A DNA stretch of 8,821 bases from BMS3B sp964501105 (GCA_964501105.1 CAZCRG010000073.1:1-8821); one strand, 5' to 3'; positions 1 through 5,841 are shown, counted from the first letter of the stretch. Made by a program: numbers and translations. The notes: generated from the sequence alone by a model not told the origin.

Positions 1-89
1 TTCTTGTAAAACTCATTGAATATAAAAAATTTTTAAAAGAAGGTGTAAAAAAGAGTGAAAAAAGATTAAAAAATATTAAAATGGATTAA
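1..89 (+). CDS. C-terminal end of an unidentified protein (5' end outside window)
   Basis: The frame beginning at base 3 is open from the window edge to a TAA at 87-89 and encodes about 28 residues. They are rich in Lys and Glu (LVKLIEYKKFLKEG, then several KK/KR pairs) and look like the basic amphipathic helical tail of a cytoplasmic protein. The other two forward frames hit stops within the first 20 bases. The piece is too short to assign a family. The 54-bp gap to the next gene contains a promoter, so the two genes need not be in one operon. AT-rich sequence can stay open by chance, so this call is tentative. Confidence 0.42.
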   Translation, partial: LVKLIEYKKFLKEGVKKSEKRLKNIKMD

Positions 90-112
90 TAATCTGGAGA
101 TAATTTACTAAT

Positions 113-120
113 TTTATATA
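113..120 (+). promoter_or_regulatory. Predicted TATA box for the Mer-like/mqnD operon
   Basis: TTTATATA at 113-120 has its centre about 27 bases before the ATG at 144, the usual distance from an archaeal TATA box to the transcription start. Transcription would therefore begin at or very near the start codon and give a leaderless mRNA. This agrees with the lack of any GGAGG-like site just before that ATG. The region is AT-rich, so other TATA-like strings are possible. Confidence 0.45.
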
Positions 121-143
121 TTGATAATAACCTGTAATATTTT

Positions 144-1064
144 ATGAAATTCTCTCTTGGCCTCACCACCAGTATGCCTTTAGAATATTCTATGAAAATT
201 ACCTTACTGGCGAAAGAAAAGAATTTTTACAGGGTTTTTGTTGGTGAGGATATACTTTCAAGAGAGATATTTACCTATCTTTCTATTATTGCTGTAGAGT
301 CTGGTATGCCAGTAGCCTCAGGTATACTCAGCCCTTATGTCAGAAATATTGTTTCAATAGTAAGTGCTACTGCGGGGCTTCAGCTTATTACTGGAAACAA
401 ATTTTCCCTTGGCATTGGCACTGGAGGGATTGCAGAAGTTGAGAAGCTTACTGGTAAGCCACCTCAAAAATCCACTGAGGTACTTAGAGAATTCACTGGA
501 TTAATAAGAGACATTTTCAGGGGAAAAGAAGTGACGGGTGAAAAAATCTGTCTGGAGGGATATAATCTCAAGGTAAAGAACATAAAAGTGCCAGAGATAT
601 ATTTTGGAGTCAGAGGGAGTAAACTTCTTGCCCTTGCTGGAGAAGTTGCAGATGGTGTTATATTTTCTGCACCAAGAGGTTATCTCGGAGACGCCCTCAA
701 AATAGTAAAAAATTCTGCTAAAAAGCATGGGAGAAGGGATATAAAAAAAATACTCTGGAACCCAGTGGTTGCCGGTAAATCAAAAAATGTAAGAGTAGTT
801 GTAGCTACTATGCTTGTAAGTACTCCACGCTATATTCTTGAGAAGGTGGGGCTTGCTGAAGAGGCTCAGAAAGTAAAAACTGCTCTTAAAAAAGGTGATT
901 ATAATAAAGCCTCAGCACTTGTAAGTAAAGAAGCTCTAAGGGAGTTCTGTATTCAGGGTAGTATAGAAGATATCAAAGAAGAGTTTGAAACTCTCGCCAG
1001 AGAGGGTTTTCAGGAGTTTATTATAACCCCCATGGGCGACAGGTTTGACCTTTCCAGGTGGTAG
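144..1064 (+). CDS. Mer-like F420-dependent luciferase-like (LLM) family protein, first of a tandem pair
   Basis: This 306-residue cytoplasmic protein looks like a divergent relative of methylenetetrahydromethanopterin reductase (Mer, about 320 residues), a TIM-barrel enzyme of the luciferase-like family that uses coenzyme F420. Visible family features are the opening MKFSLGL strand, SPYVRN near residues 63-68 (Mer has NPYVR), SLGIGTGG at 88-95 (Mer: LGIGPGD), the AGEVADGVIFSA strand-helix segment at 165-176, and a Mer-type C-terminal part (GLAEEAQ about 236-242, KKGDY, FCIQGSIED 268-276, EFIITPMG 291-298). The active-site-region TDH of Mer is replaced here by GED (34-36), and the C-terminal GSP by ITP. 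It is therefore probably not canonical Mer, and its substrate is unknown. The ATG is chosen because the first strand aligns with the family start. No Shine-Dalgarno site precedes it, as expected for a leaderless first gene. The stop is one base before the next ATG. Confidence 0.78.
   Translation: MKFSLGLTTSMPLEYSMKITLLAKEKNFYRVFVGEDILSREIFTYLSIIAVESGMPVASGILSPYVRNIVSIVSATAGLQLITGNKFSLGIGTGGIAEVEKLTGKPPQKSTEVLREFTGLIRDIFRGKEVTGEKICLEGYNLKVKNIKVPEIYFGVRGSKLLALAGEVADGVIFSAPRGYLGDALKIVKNSAKKHGRRDIKKILWNPVVAGKSKNVRVVVATMLVSTPRYILEKVGLAEEAQKVKTALKKGDYNKASALVSKEALREFCIQGSIEDIKEEFETLAREGFQEFIITPMGDRFDLSRW
1056..1061 (+). promoter_or_regulatory. Ribosome-binding site AGGTGG that fixes the start of the second Mer-like gene
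   Basis: AGGTGG lies inside the last codons of the first Mer-like gene and ends four bases before the ATG at 1066. It supports that ATG over the in-frame TTG at 1045, which lies upstream of this site. Beginning at 1066 also gives MDFGVNF, matching the normal first strand of the family. The arrangement implies translational coupling of the two genes. Confidence 0.7.
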
Positions 1065-1065
1065 A

Positions 1066-1926
1066 ATGGACTTTGGGGTTAATTTCAATGGTGATATGGA
1101 TATTAGAGAAGCAATGAGTAAAGCTACTAAAGCAGAAAAAATGGGTTTTAGTCATATATGGGTGGGAGAAAGCAGGTCTTTTGTACACCCTTTTCCCCTT
1201 ATTGTTTCTCTCTCTTCTGCCACACAGAATATAGTAATGGGTACAGGGATAATCTCTGCTCTTGGGAATAGATGTTTTCACATAAATAAAGCATTTTTAA
1301 CACTTAAAGAGTTTTATGGTGAGCGCTTTATTGCAGGTATAGCCCCTGGAGATGAACAGAGTTTAAAAATAGAATGTATATCAACAAAATCTGTGCTTAA
1401 AAAGCTTGAATACTGTATATCAAAAATAAGGAAAACAGTACCTGTTTTTATAGGTGCTTCAGGTCCAAAGTTAATAGAGCTTGCAACTCTAAAGGCTGAA
1501 GGTATAATATTAAACTATATTAATCCAGAATACTTAAAATGGGCATTAAAGCATAGAAAGAAAAAAAAATATACTGTTGCAATAGCTCCATCGTTAATTC
1601 TACCAGATAAAGAAAATGAGAGAGAGTTACTGTATGCAGCAGGTGTGATAGTTGCAGGTGCCAATAAGGTTTTCCTTGAGGAAGCCGGGATATATAAAGA
1701 AGCCCAGGAGGTGAGGAAGAAAGTTGTAAATGGAAATTTTAGAGCTCTTGTAGAGCATAAAGATTTTCTCCTTGAGAATTTTACCCTCTCAGGTACTCAA
1801 AAAGAATTTGTTGAGAAAGTTGAGGAGCTGATGAAGCTCGGCCTGGACCAGGTAATCTTTGGTTCACCTTTCAACAAGTCAGAAAAATTTGAAGAAGCAG
1901 AAAATATTATAAGACTCTTTGAGTAA
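1066..1926 (+). CDS. Shortened Mer-like F420-dependent luciferase-like family protein, second of a tandem pair
   Basis: This 286-residue protein is a paralogue of the preceding gene and also resembles Mer. From the ATG chosen here it shows MDFGVNF, a barrel segment with IWVGES (31-36) where Mer has the TDH region, FIAGIAPGDEQSL (88-100; Mer GIGPGD), PVFIGASGPK (126-135; Mer IYMGAQGP) and the C-terminal FTLSGTQKE (239-247) and FGSP (265-268) segments. It is about 35 residues shorter than Mer. Most of the loss lies between the helix after GIAPGD and the PVFIGASGP strand, where Mer carries roughly 20 more residues. It keeps several Mer motifs that the first paralogue has lost (GPGD-like, GxxGP, GSP), while both lack TDH. 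One base separates it from the upstream gene and 19 from mqnD, so the three are almost certainly co-transcribed. A heterodimer with the first paralogue is an inference. The exact reaction is unknown. Confidence 0.77.
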   Translation: MDFGVNFNGDMDIREAMSKATKAEKMGFSHIWVGESRSFVHPFPLIVSLSSATQNIVMGTGIISALGNRCFHINKAFLTLKEFYGERFIAGIAPGDEQSLKIECISTKSVLKKLEYCISKIRKTVPVFIGASGPKLIELATLKAEGIILNYINPEYLKWALKHRKKKKYTVAIAPSLILPDKENERELLYAAGVIVAGANKVFLEEAGIYKEAQEVRKKVVNGNFRALVEHKDFLLENFTLSGTQKEFVEKVEELMKLGLDQVIFGSPFNKSEKFEEAENIIRLFE

Positions 1927-1945
1927 ACCATAAAGAGGTGAAAGT

Positions 1946-2764
1946 ATGCTTATTAGAGTAGCTCACTCTCCAGACCCTGATGACGCTTTCATGTTCTATG
2001 CTCTAAAGATGAAGAAATTTCCAACACCAGGATATGATTTTGAGGATATTCTGGGCGATATAGAAACTCTCAACAGAGAGGCATTAAAGGGAACCTATGA
2101 AGTCACAGCTATATCGATTCATGCCTACCCATATCTTGCAGGAGAATATGCTCTATTAAATACAGGTGCAAGTATGGGTTTCAAATATGGCCCCATCGTA
2201 GTCGCAAAAGAGAAACTTGAAAGCTTAGAAGGAAAGAAAATAGCTATTCCAGGTAAACTTACTTCTGCCTATTTAGCCTTGAAGCTCTATGAGAATAATT
2301 TTGAAGAAGTAACAATAAAATTTGATAGAATTCCTGATCTCGTAGTCTCTGGAGATGTTGATGCAGGTTTAATAATTCATGAGGGCCAGGTAACATATAA
2401 AGATATGGGACTAAAAAAAATTGTGGATCTCGGGGAGTGGTGGTATGAAGAAACCTCTCTTCCTCTGCCCCTGGGCGGTAATGTCATTAAACGTAGTCTT
2501 GGTGAGAATACTCTAAAAGAGGTTTCTGGTTATCTCAAAAGAAGTATTGAATATGCCCTTGAAAATGAGAATGAAGCTCTGGAGTTTGCTCTGAAATATG
2601 GAAGGGGTCTGGACAGAGAGAAAAACAGAAAATTTGTAAGAATGTATGTAAACAAATATACCCTTGATTATGGTGAAGATGGGAGAGAAGCTGTGAGACT
2701 TTTACTCAGGAAAGGGTATGATGCTGGAGTTATAGACAGATATATAGAACCTGAGTTTATCTAG
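1946..2764 (+). CDS. mqnD: 1,4-dihydroxy-6-naphthoate synthase (MqnD), futalosine menaquinone pathway
   Basis: MqnD converts cyclic dehypoxanthinyl futalosine to 1,4-dihydroxy-6-naphthoate, the naphthoquinone-ring precursor of menaquinone. It has a periplasmic-binding-protein-like fold but is cytoplasmic. The 272-residue length matches characterised MqnD proteins. Signature segments are HSPDPDDAFMFYAL (7-20), DIETLN (38-43), GPIVVAK (82-88), FDRIPDLV (126-133), GLIIHE (141-146) with His145 at the position of the catalytic histidine described for the Thermus enzyme, LPLPLGGN (172-179), and YVNKYTLDYGEDG (234-246). No signal peptide is present, which argues against a transport-binding protein. 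The start is well supported by GAGGTGA at 1935-1941, four bases before the ATG. It is the last gene of the upstream operon, and its neighbours downstream encode a quinone-linked complex. No other mqn gene lies in the window. MqnA is a paralogue of the same fold, but the length and the GLIIHE segment favour MqnD. Confidence 0.9.
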   Translation: MLIRVAHSPDPDDAFMFYALKMKKFPTPGYDFEDILGDIETLNREALKGTYEVTAISIHAYPYLAGEYALLNTGASMGFKYGPIVVAKEKLESLEGKKIAIPGKLTSAYLALKLYENNFEEVTIKFDRIPDLVVSGDVDAGLIIHEGQVTYKDMGLKKIVDLGEWWYEETSLPLPLGGNVIKRSLGENTLKEVSGYLKRSIEYALENENEALEFALKYGRGLDREKNRKFVRMYVNKYTLDYGEDGREAVRLLLRKGYDAGVIDRYIEPEFI

Positions 2765-2797
2765 CAACTCCAGAACTATATATAAAAAAGCAAAAGC

Positions 2798-2811
2798 AAA
2801 AATTTTAAATA
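2798..2811 (+). promoter_or_regulatory. Predicted BRE/TATA promoter for the cytochrome-FeS-NrfD operon
   Basis: AAAAAT at 2798-2803 followed by TTTAAATA at 2804-2811 fits the archaeal BRE plus TATA-box pattern. The expected transcription start is about 26 bases beyond the box centre, near 2831-2835, within a short direct repeat GTAGGGTAGG (2826-2835). This would leave a 5' leader of roughly 57 bases. TTATATAAG at 2818-2826 is an alternative TATA box with a poorer BRE. The gap between mqnD and the cytochrome gene (126 bp) is by far the longest between same-strand genes here, which supports a separate transcription unit. Confidence 0.5.
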
Positions 2812-2857
2812 CTTGAGTTATATAAGTAGGGTAGGTTTTAAAAAATAGATTATCACA

Positions 2858-2875
2858 GTTTAAGAGAAATTAAAC
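2858..2875 (+). repeat. 18-bp inverted repeat in the leader of the cytochrome operon
   Basis: GTTTAA (2858-2863) and TTAAAC (2870-2875) are perfect inverted arms separated by six bases. The element sits between the predicted transcription start and the ribosome-binding site AGGAG (2878-2882). It could be a repressor operator or a weak RNA hairpin next to the ribosome-binding site. The arms are AT-rich and short, so chance occurrence is quite possible. Confidence 0.3.
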
Positions 2876-2890
2876 ACAGGAGTCGAGATT

Positions 2891-3610
2891 ATGAGCTGGA
2901 AGGTGTTAAATAAGGTAGCTGTGGTGGTTTTAATTTTTGCTCTTTTAACCGGGATTGCCTATGCCAAGCCTGAATTTGCCCAGGAGACTGGGCAACCCTG
3001 TAATGTGTGTCATCCCGATTCACCACCCCAACTTGGACCTGCCGGGGAATATTTCAAAGAGAAAGGTACTCTCGAAGGTTATGGAGAACTGCCTGTTCAG
3101 GGAGAGGAAAAGCCAGGTGGAAGGTGTACTGTATGTCATGCAAATCTCAAGCCTAACCCCACACCCAGGGAAATTGTAGCAGGGCCCACATCACCCAACC
3201 ATAGATTTAAGCTAAATCATGGAAATGGAAGATTCTGGTGCTTTGAGTGTCATAATCCCGCCAACAGGGATAAACTCAGACTCTTAAATGGAACTGAAAT
3301 TGACTTTAAAGACTCACCAATTCTCTGTTCTCAGTGCCATGGTATAGTTTACAGAGACTGGGAAGCTCACATCCATGGCAGATGGACTGGCTCCTGGGAA
3401 GAAGGAAAGCCTGCACTGAGCTGTGCAAGTGTTAATGCTCCTGATGACAGAGGATGCCACAACCCCCATGATCCAAAGTTCAAACCTATAGAACCTGAGC
3501 CGGCACCAAAGAGGCCTCCAGAGTCTCCACACTTCAAGAACTATAACCTTTATACAGCAGTTGTTCTGGCTATATCAATTGTCCTTGCTATAATAGCTGC
3601 ATGGAAGTGA
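2891..3610 (+). CDS. Membrane-anchored multihaem c-type cytochrome with four CxxCH and one CX10CH motif
   Basis: The 239-residue product is probably an electron-transfer subunit on the outer face of the membrane. Residues 1-26 form a signal peptide (Lys-containing start, hydrophobic core, likely cleavage after AYA). Canonical haem sites are CNVCH (37-41), CTVCH (79-83), CFECH (117-121) and CSQCH (146-150). A fifth candidate has Cys178, ten residues, then Cys189-His190, followed by NPH with His193. In many multihaem proteins CHNPH is part of an ordinary CxxCHNPH site, so this looks like an expanded haem site. His104, 110, 160, 162, 193 and 214 are possible distal ligands. A proline-rich linker (about 199-213) leads to a C-terminal transmembrane helix (about 219-237). 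The start is supported by AGGAG at 2878-2882. The gene is first in an operon with the FeS and NrfD-type genes, an arrangement resembling NrfBCD and related complexes, but it is not clearly orthologous to NrfB or DsrJ. Confidence 0.88.
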   Translation: MSWKVLNKVAVVVLIFALLTGIAYAKPEFAQETGQPCNVCHPDSPPQLGPAGEYFKEKGTLEGYGELPVQGEEKPGGRCTVCHANLKPNPTPREIVAGPTSPNHRFKLNHGNGRFWCFECHNPANRDKLRLLNGTEIDFKDSPILCSQCHGIVYRDWEAHIHGRWTGSWEEGKPALSCASVNAPDDRGCHNPHDPKFKPIEPEPAPKRPPESPHFKNYNLYTAVVLAISIVLAIIAAWK

Positions 3611-3611
3611 T
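3603..3611 (+). promoter_or_regulatory. Ribosome-binding site GGAAGTGAT overlapping the cytochrome stop codon
   Basis: GGAAGTGAT contains the TGA stop of the cytochrome gene (3608-3610) and lies three bases before the ATG at 3615. It differs by one base from the ideal GGAGGTGAT complement of the archaeal 16S rRNA tail. It fixes the start of the Tat FeS protein and suggests coupled translation. Confidence 0.65.
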
Positions 3612-3614
3612 ATT

Positions 3615-4601
3615 ATGGGTGAGGTAAGTAAAAGTAGAAGGAATTTCCTGAAAGGCATTGCCGGTGGGGCAGCTCTTGCTGCTGTTCCTTTTGGTGATTT
3701 TAAGATTCCAGTAATAGATGTTACCCTTGAGGAGTTCTTCCAGAAACATTATAAAGAGATGTCACCAGAGGATAAAAAGAGAGTTATAAAGCGACTTGAA
3801 GAGAAATACAACAGAGAGTTTGGCAGAAATGATGTTGAAATAAAGACCACAGAGCCGAAGCATGGGGTTCTCTTTGGTTATGCACTTAATATTAAGAAGT
3901 GTATAGGATGCAGACGCTGTGTATATGCCTGCGTCAAGGAAAATAATCAGTCAAGACACAACCCGGAGGATCCAACAAAATCCCAGATTCAGTGGATAAG
4001 AGTTGTGGAGATTGAGAAGTTTAAAGTGGAGCCCGGCGAGGAGGGTAGAGACTTCAGAACTAAATTTGGAGAACTAAAGGCAGGAATAAATCTTGAGGAA
4101 AATGAACACTACTATGAACATGCAAAGGTTCCTGACGAAGACAAATTCTACCTGCCTGTGCAGTGCCAGCAGTGCGAAAAGCCTCCCTGTGTTAAAGTTT
4201 GCCCCACCAAGGCTACCTGGAAAGAGCCTGATGGAATTATAGTGGTGGACTACAACTGGTGTATTGGCTGCAGATTCTGCTTAGCTGCCTGCCCCTACTG
4301 GGCAAGACGCTTTAACTGGAGTGACCCATATATTCCAAAAGATGAGCTCAATCCCAAGATGCACTATCTCGGGAACAGGCCAAGAATGCGTGGTGTTGTG
4401 GAAAAGTGCACTTTCTGTATTCAGCGCTCCAGAGAAGGAAGATATCCTGCATGTGTTGAAGTCTGTCCTGTAGGAGCAAGAAAGTTTGGCAATCTTCTCG
4501 ACCCTGAGAGTGAGGTCAGGAGGATAATTGAAGAGAAGAGAGTATTCAGACTTAAAGAAGAACTCGGTACTGAGCCCAAATTCTTCTACTTTATGGACTG
4601 A
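3615..4601 (+). CDS. Tat-exported four-cluster [4Fe-4S] ferredoxin-like subunit (NrfC/DsrO/HmcB type)
   Basis: This 328-residue protein is the predicted electron wire between the NrfD-type quinone subunit and the cytochrome. A twin-arginine signal, SRRNFLK (7-13), is followed by a short Ala/Gly-rich hydrophobic stretch ending near residue 25, so it is predicted to be exported folded with its clusters inserted. No clear cleavage site is seen. Sixteen cysteines form the usual interleaved set: Cys96/99/102/106 (CIGCRRCVYAC), Cys184/187/192/196 (CQQCEKPPCVKVC), Cys216/219/222/226 (CIGCRFCLAAC) and Cys265/268/280/284 (CTFC...CVEVC). None is missing, so four [4Fe-4S] clusters are expected. Between the first and second groups is a charged insertion of about 75 residues (107-183). 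The C terminus (KEELGTEPKFFYFMD) is of the type seen in DsrO/HmcB-like proteins. It lies four bases after the cytochrome and ten before the NrfD-type gene. No molybdopterin catalytic subunit is adjacent in the window. Confidence 0.92.
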   Translation: MGEVSKSRRNFLKGIAGGAALAAVPFGDFKIPVIDVTLEEFFQKHYKEMSPEDKKRVIKRLEEKYNREFGRNDVEIKTTEPKHGVLFGYALNIKKCIGCRRCVYACVKENNQSRHNPEDPTKSQIQWIRVVEIEKFKVEPGEEGRDFRTKFGELKAGINLEENEHYYEHAKVPDEDKFYLPVQCQQCEKPPCVKVCPTKATWKEPDGIIVVDYNWCIGCRFCLAACPYWARRFNWSDPYIPKDELNPKMHYLGNRPRMRGVVEKCTFCIQRSREGRYPACVEVCPVGARKFGNLLDPESEVRRIIEEKRVFRLKEELGTEPKFFYFMD

Positions 4602-4607
4602 GGTGAT
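4600..4607 (+). promoter_or_regulatory. Ribosome-binding site GAGGTGAT that fixes the NrfD-type start
   Basis: GAGGTGAT begins inside the TGA stop of the FeS gene (4599-4601) and ends four bases before the ATG at 4612. It is an eight-base match to the archaeal anti-Shine-Dalgarno sequence. It selects this ATG over the in-frame ATG at 4528, which would add 28 hydrophilic residues encoded within the upstream gene. Confidence 0.8.
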
Positions 4608-4611
4608 AAAA

Positions 4612-5841
4612 ATGAAGCTGTTGAAGTTTGCATTAACATCAATAAAAATCGCCCTTACTGGAAGCCCGAGATACTATGCCTGGCTTCTCAGCCTTCTGGT
4701 ATTAATTTTATTCGGAGCCTGGACCTATCTACAGCAGTTGAAATATGGCTTGATAATAACTGATATCAGGGATCAGGTGTCCTGGGGCAGCTATATAGCT
4801 AACTTTACCTTCCTTGTTGGTGTGGCTGCAGCTGCTGTAATGATAGTCATCCCAGCCTACCTCTACAACAAGGAAGACTTCAAGCACATCACAATCTTTG
4901 GCGAACTTCTTGCTGTGGGCGCTCTTGTGATGTGTTTGAGCTTTGTTCTTATAGACCTCGGTAGAATTGACAGAATGCTTCACATACTGCCCTTCACAGG
5001 CACACCCAACTGGCCTCAGTCAATGCTCACATGGGACGTTATAGTGCTCAATGGCTACCTTTTCCTTAATACACTTATACCGGGCTATATTCTCTACAAG
5101 AAGTACTACAATGAACCTTTGCGAAAGTGGATATACTTCTTTATTTATCTATCAATACCCTGGGCAGTCAGTATACACACAGTTACAGCCTTTCTGTATG
5201 GTGGTCTTGCGGCAAGACCTTTCTGGAACACAGCTGTCATGGCTCCCCGCTTCCTTGCCAGTGCCTTTACAGCAGGGCCTGCCCTGATAATAATAATACT
5301 CCAGATAGTCAGGCGCTACACCTGCATAGGACAGGAAGGATGCAAGCTTGTGGTGCACACAAAGACCCTCTTCAAGCTTGCCAATATAGTGCTAATCGCC
5401 ATGATAGTGAACCTCTTCTTCCTGATGTCAGAGATATACACAGTTGGTTATGCTGCAACCTCCCACCTCGCACCGCTGAAGTATCTCTTCTTTGGCTTAA
5501 CCCATGGAGGCGAGACCTATGCCAAACTCACACCCTACTTCTGGACAGCCATAATCTTTGACCTGACAGCAGGATTCCTGCTTCTGATACCAAAGACGAG
5601 ATACAATCTAACAACCCTAAATATAGCCTGTATTCTTGCCTTCGTGGGCATCTGGATTGAGAAGGGTATGGGACTTATAATCCCAGGCTTTATACCCACC
5701 CCAATAGGCGAGATATGGGAGTACTACCCAACCATGCCGGAGATAGTAATAACTCTGGCAGTATGGGCCCTTGGCTTCTTTGTCTATACCCTGCTGCTTA
5801 AGGTGGCTATAGCCATAGAGGCAGAAGAAGTCAAGGCCTGA
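4612..5841 (+). CDS. nrfD: NrfD/DsrP-type quinone-interacting integral membrane subunit
   Basis: The 409-residue protein has about ten transmembrane helices (near 21-40, 60-84, 94-117, 141-163, 172-193, 211-233, 254-275, 306-327, 335-356 and 377-400), as in the longer NrfD/PsrC-family subunits. Conserved blocks closely recall DsrP/HmcC-type proteins: LIDLGRIDR (113-121), NWPQSMLTWDVIVLNGY (133-149), WAVSIHTVTAFLYGG (184-198), RPFWNTAVMAPRFLASAFTAGPA (split as 202-211 and 212-224) and WIEKGMGLIIPGF (348-360). Family members bind menaquinone or menaquinol and exchange electrons with the partner ferredoxin-like subunit. Some are thought to contribute to charge separation. This fits the adjacent Tat FeS protein and the nearby mqnD. 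DsrM, DsrK and DsrJ partners are not in the window, so it is not evidently a Dsr complex. The symbol denotes the family, not proven orthology to E. coli NrfD. The stop codon sits in the loop of a terminator hairpin. Confidence 0.9.
   Translation: MKLLKFALTSIKIALTGSPRYYAWLLSLLVLILFGAWTYLQQLKYGLIITDIRDQVSWGSYIANFTFLVGVAAAAVMIVIPAYLYNKEDFKHITIFGELLAVGALVMCLSFVLIDLGRIDRMLHILPFTGTPNWPQSMLTWDVIVLNGYLFLNTLIPGYILYKKYYNEPLRKWIYFFIYLSIPWAVSIHTVTAFLYGGLAARPFWNTAVMAPRFLASAFTAGPALIIIILQIVRRYTCIGQEGCKLVVHTKTLFKLANIVLIAMIVNLFFLMSEIYTVGYAATSHLAPLKYLFFGLTHGGETYAKLTPYFWTAIIFDLTAGFLLLIPKTRYNLTTLNIACILAFVGIWIEKGMGLIIPGFIPTPIGEIWEYYPTMPEIVITLAVWALGFFVYTLLLKVAIAIEAEEVKA

Noticed and set aside
1045..1065. Longer start (TTG at 1045) for the second Mer-like gene
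   Set aside because: The AGGTGG site at 1056-1061 lies downstream of this codon, and the ATG at 1066 gives the normal family N terminus.
1021..1281. 86-residue - strand open frame across the junction of the Mer-like genes
   Set aside because: It overlaps two well-supported genes and has a Cys/His-rich chance composition without real zinc-site spacing.
1946..2764. MqnD-like protein as a solute-binding protein of an ABC transporter
   Set aside because: It has no signal peptide or lipobox and no transporter genes nearby, and it carries the MqnD motifs including GLIIHE with His145.
2891..3610. Assignment of the cytochrome as DsrJ, NrfH or NrfB
   Set aside because: DsrJ is triheme with an unusual His/Cys ligand, NrfH has an N-terminal membrane anchor, and NrfB is soluble with five CxxCH. 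None matches the four CxxCH plus CX10CH plus C-terminal anchor seen here.
4528..4611. Longer start (ATG at 4528) for the NrfD-type protein, adding 28 residues
   Set aside because: The extra residues are polar, lie inside the FeS gene in another frame, and a near-perfect GAGGTGAT precedes the ATG at 4612.
5051..5561. Open frames on the + strand inside the NrfD-type gene
   Set aside because: They overlap a clearly conserved ten-helix protein in another frame and show no domain-like pattern or ribosome-binding site.
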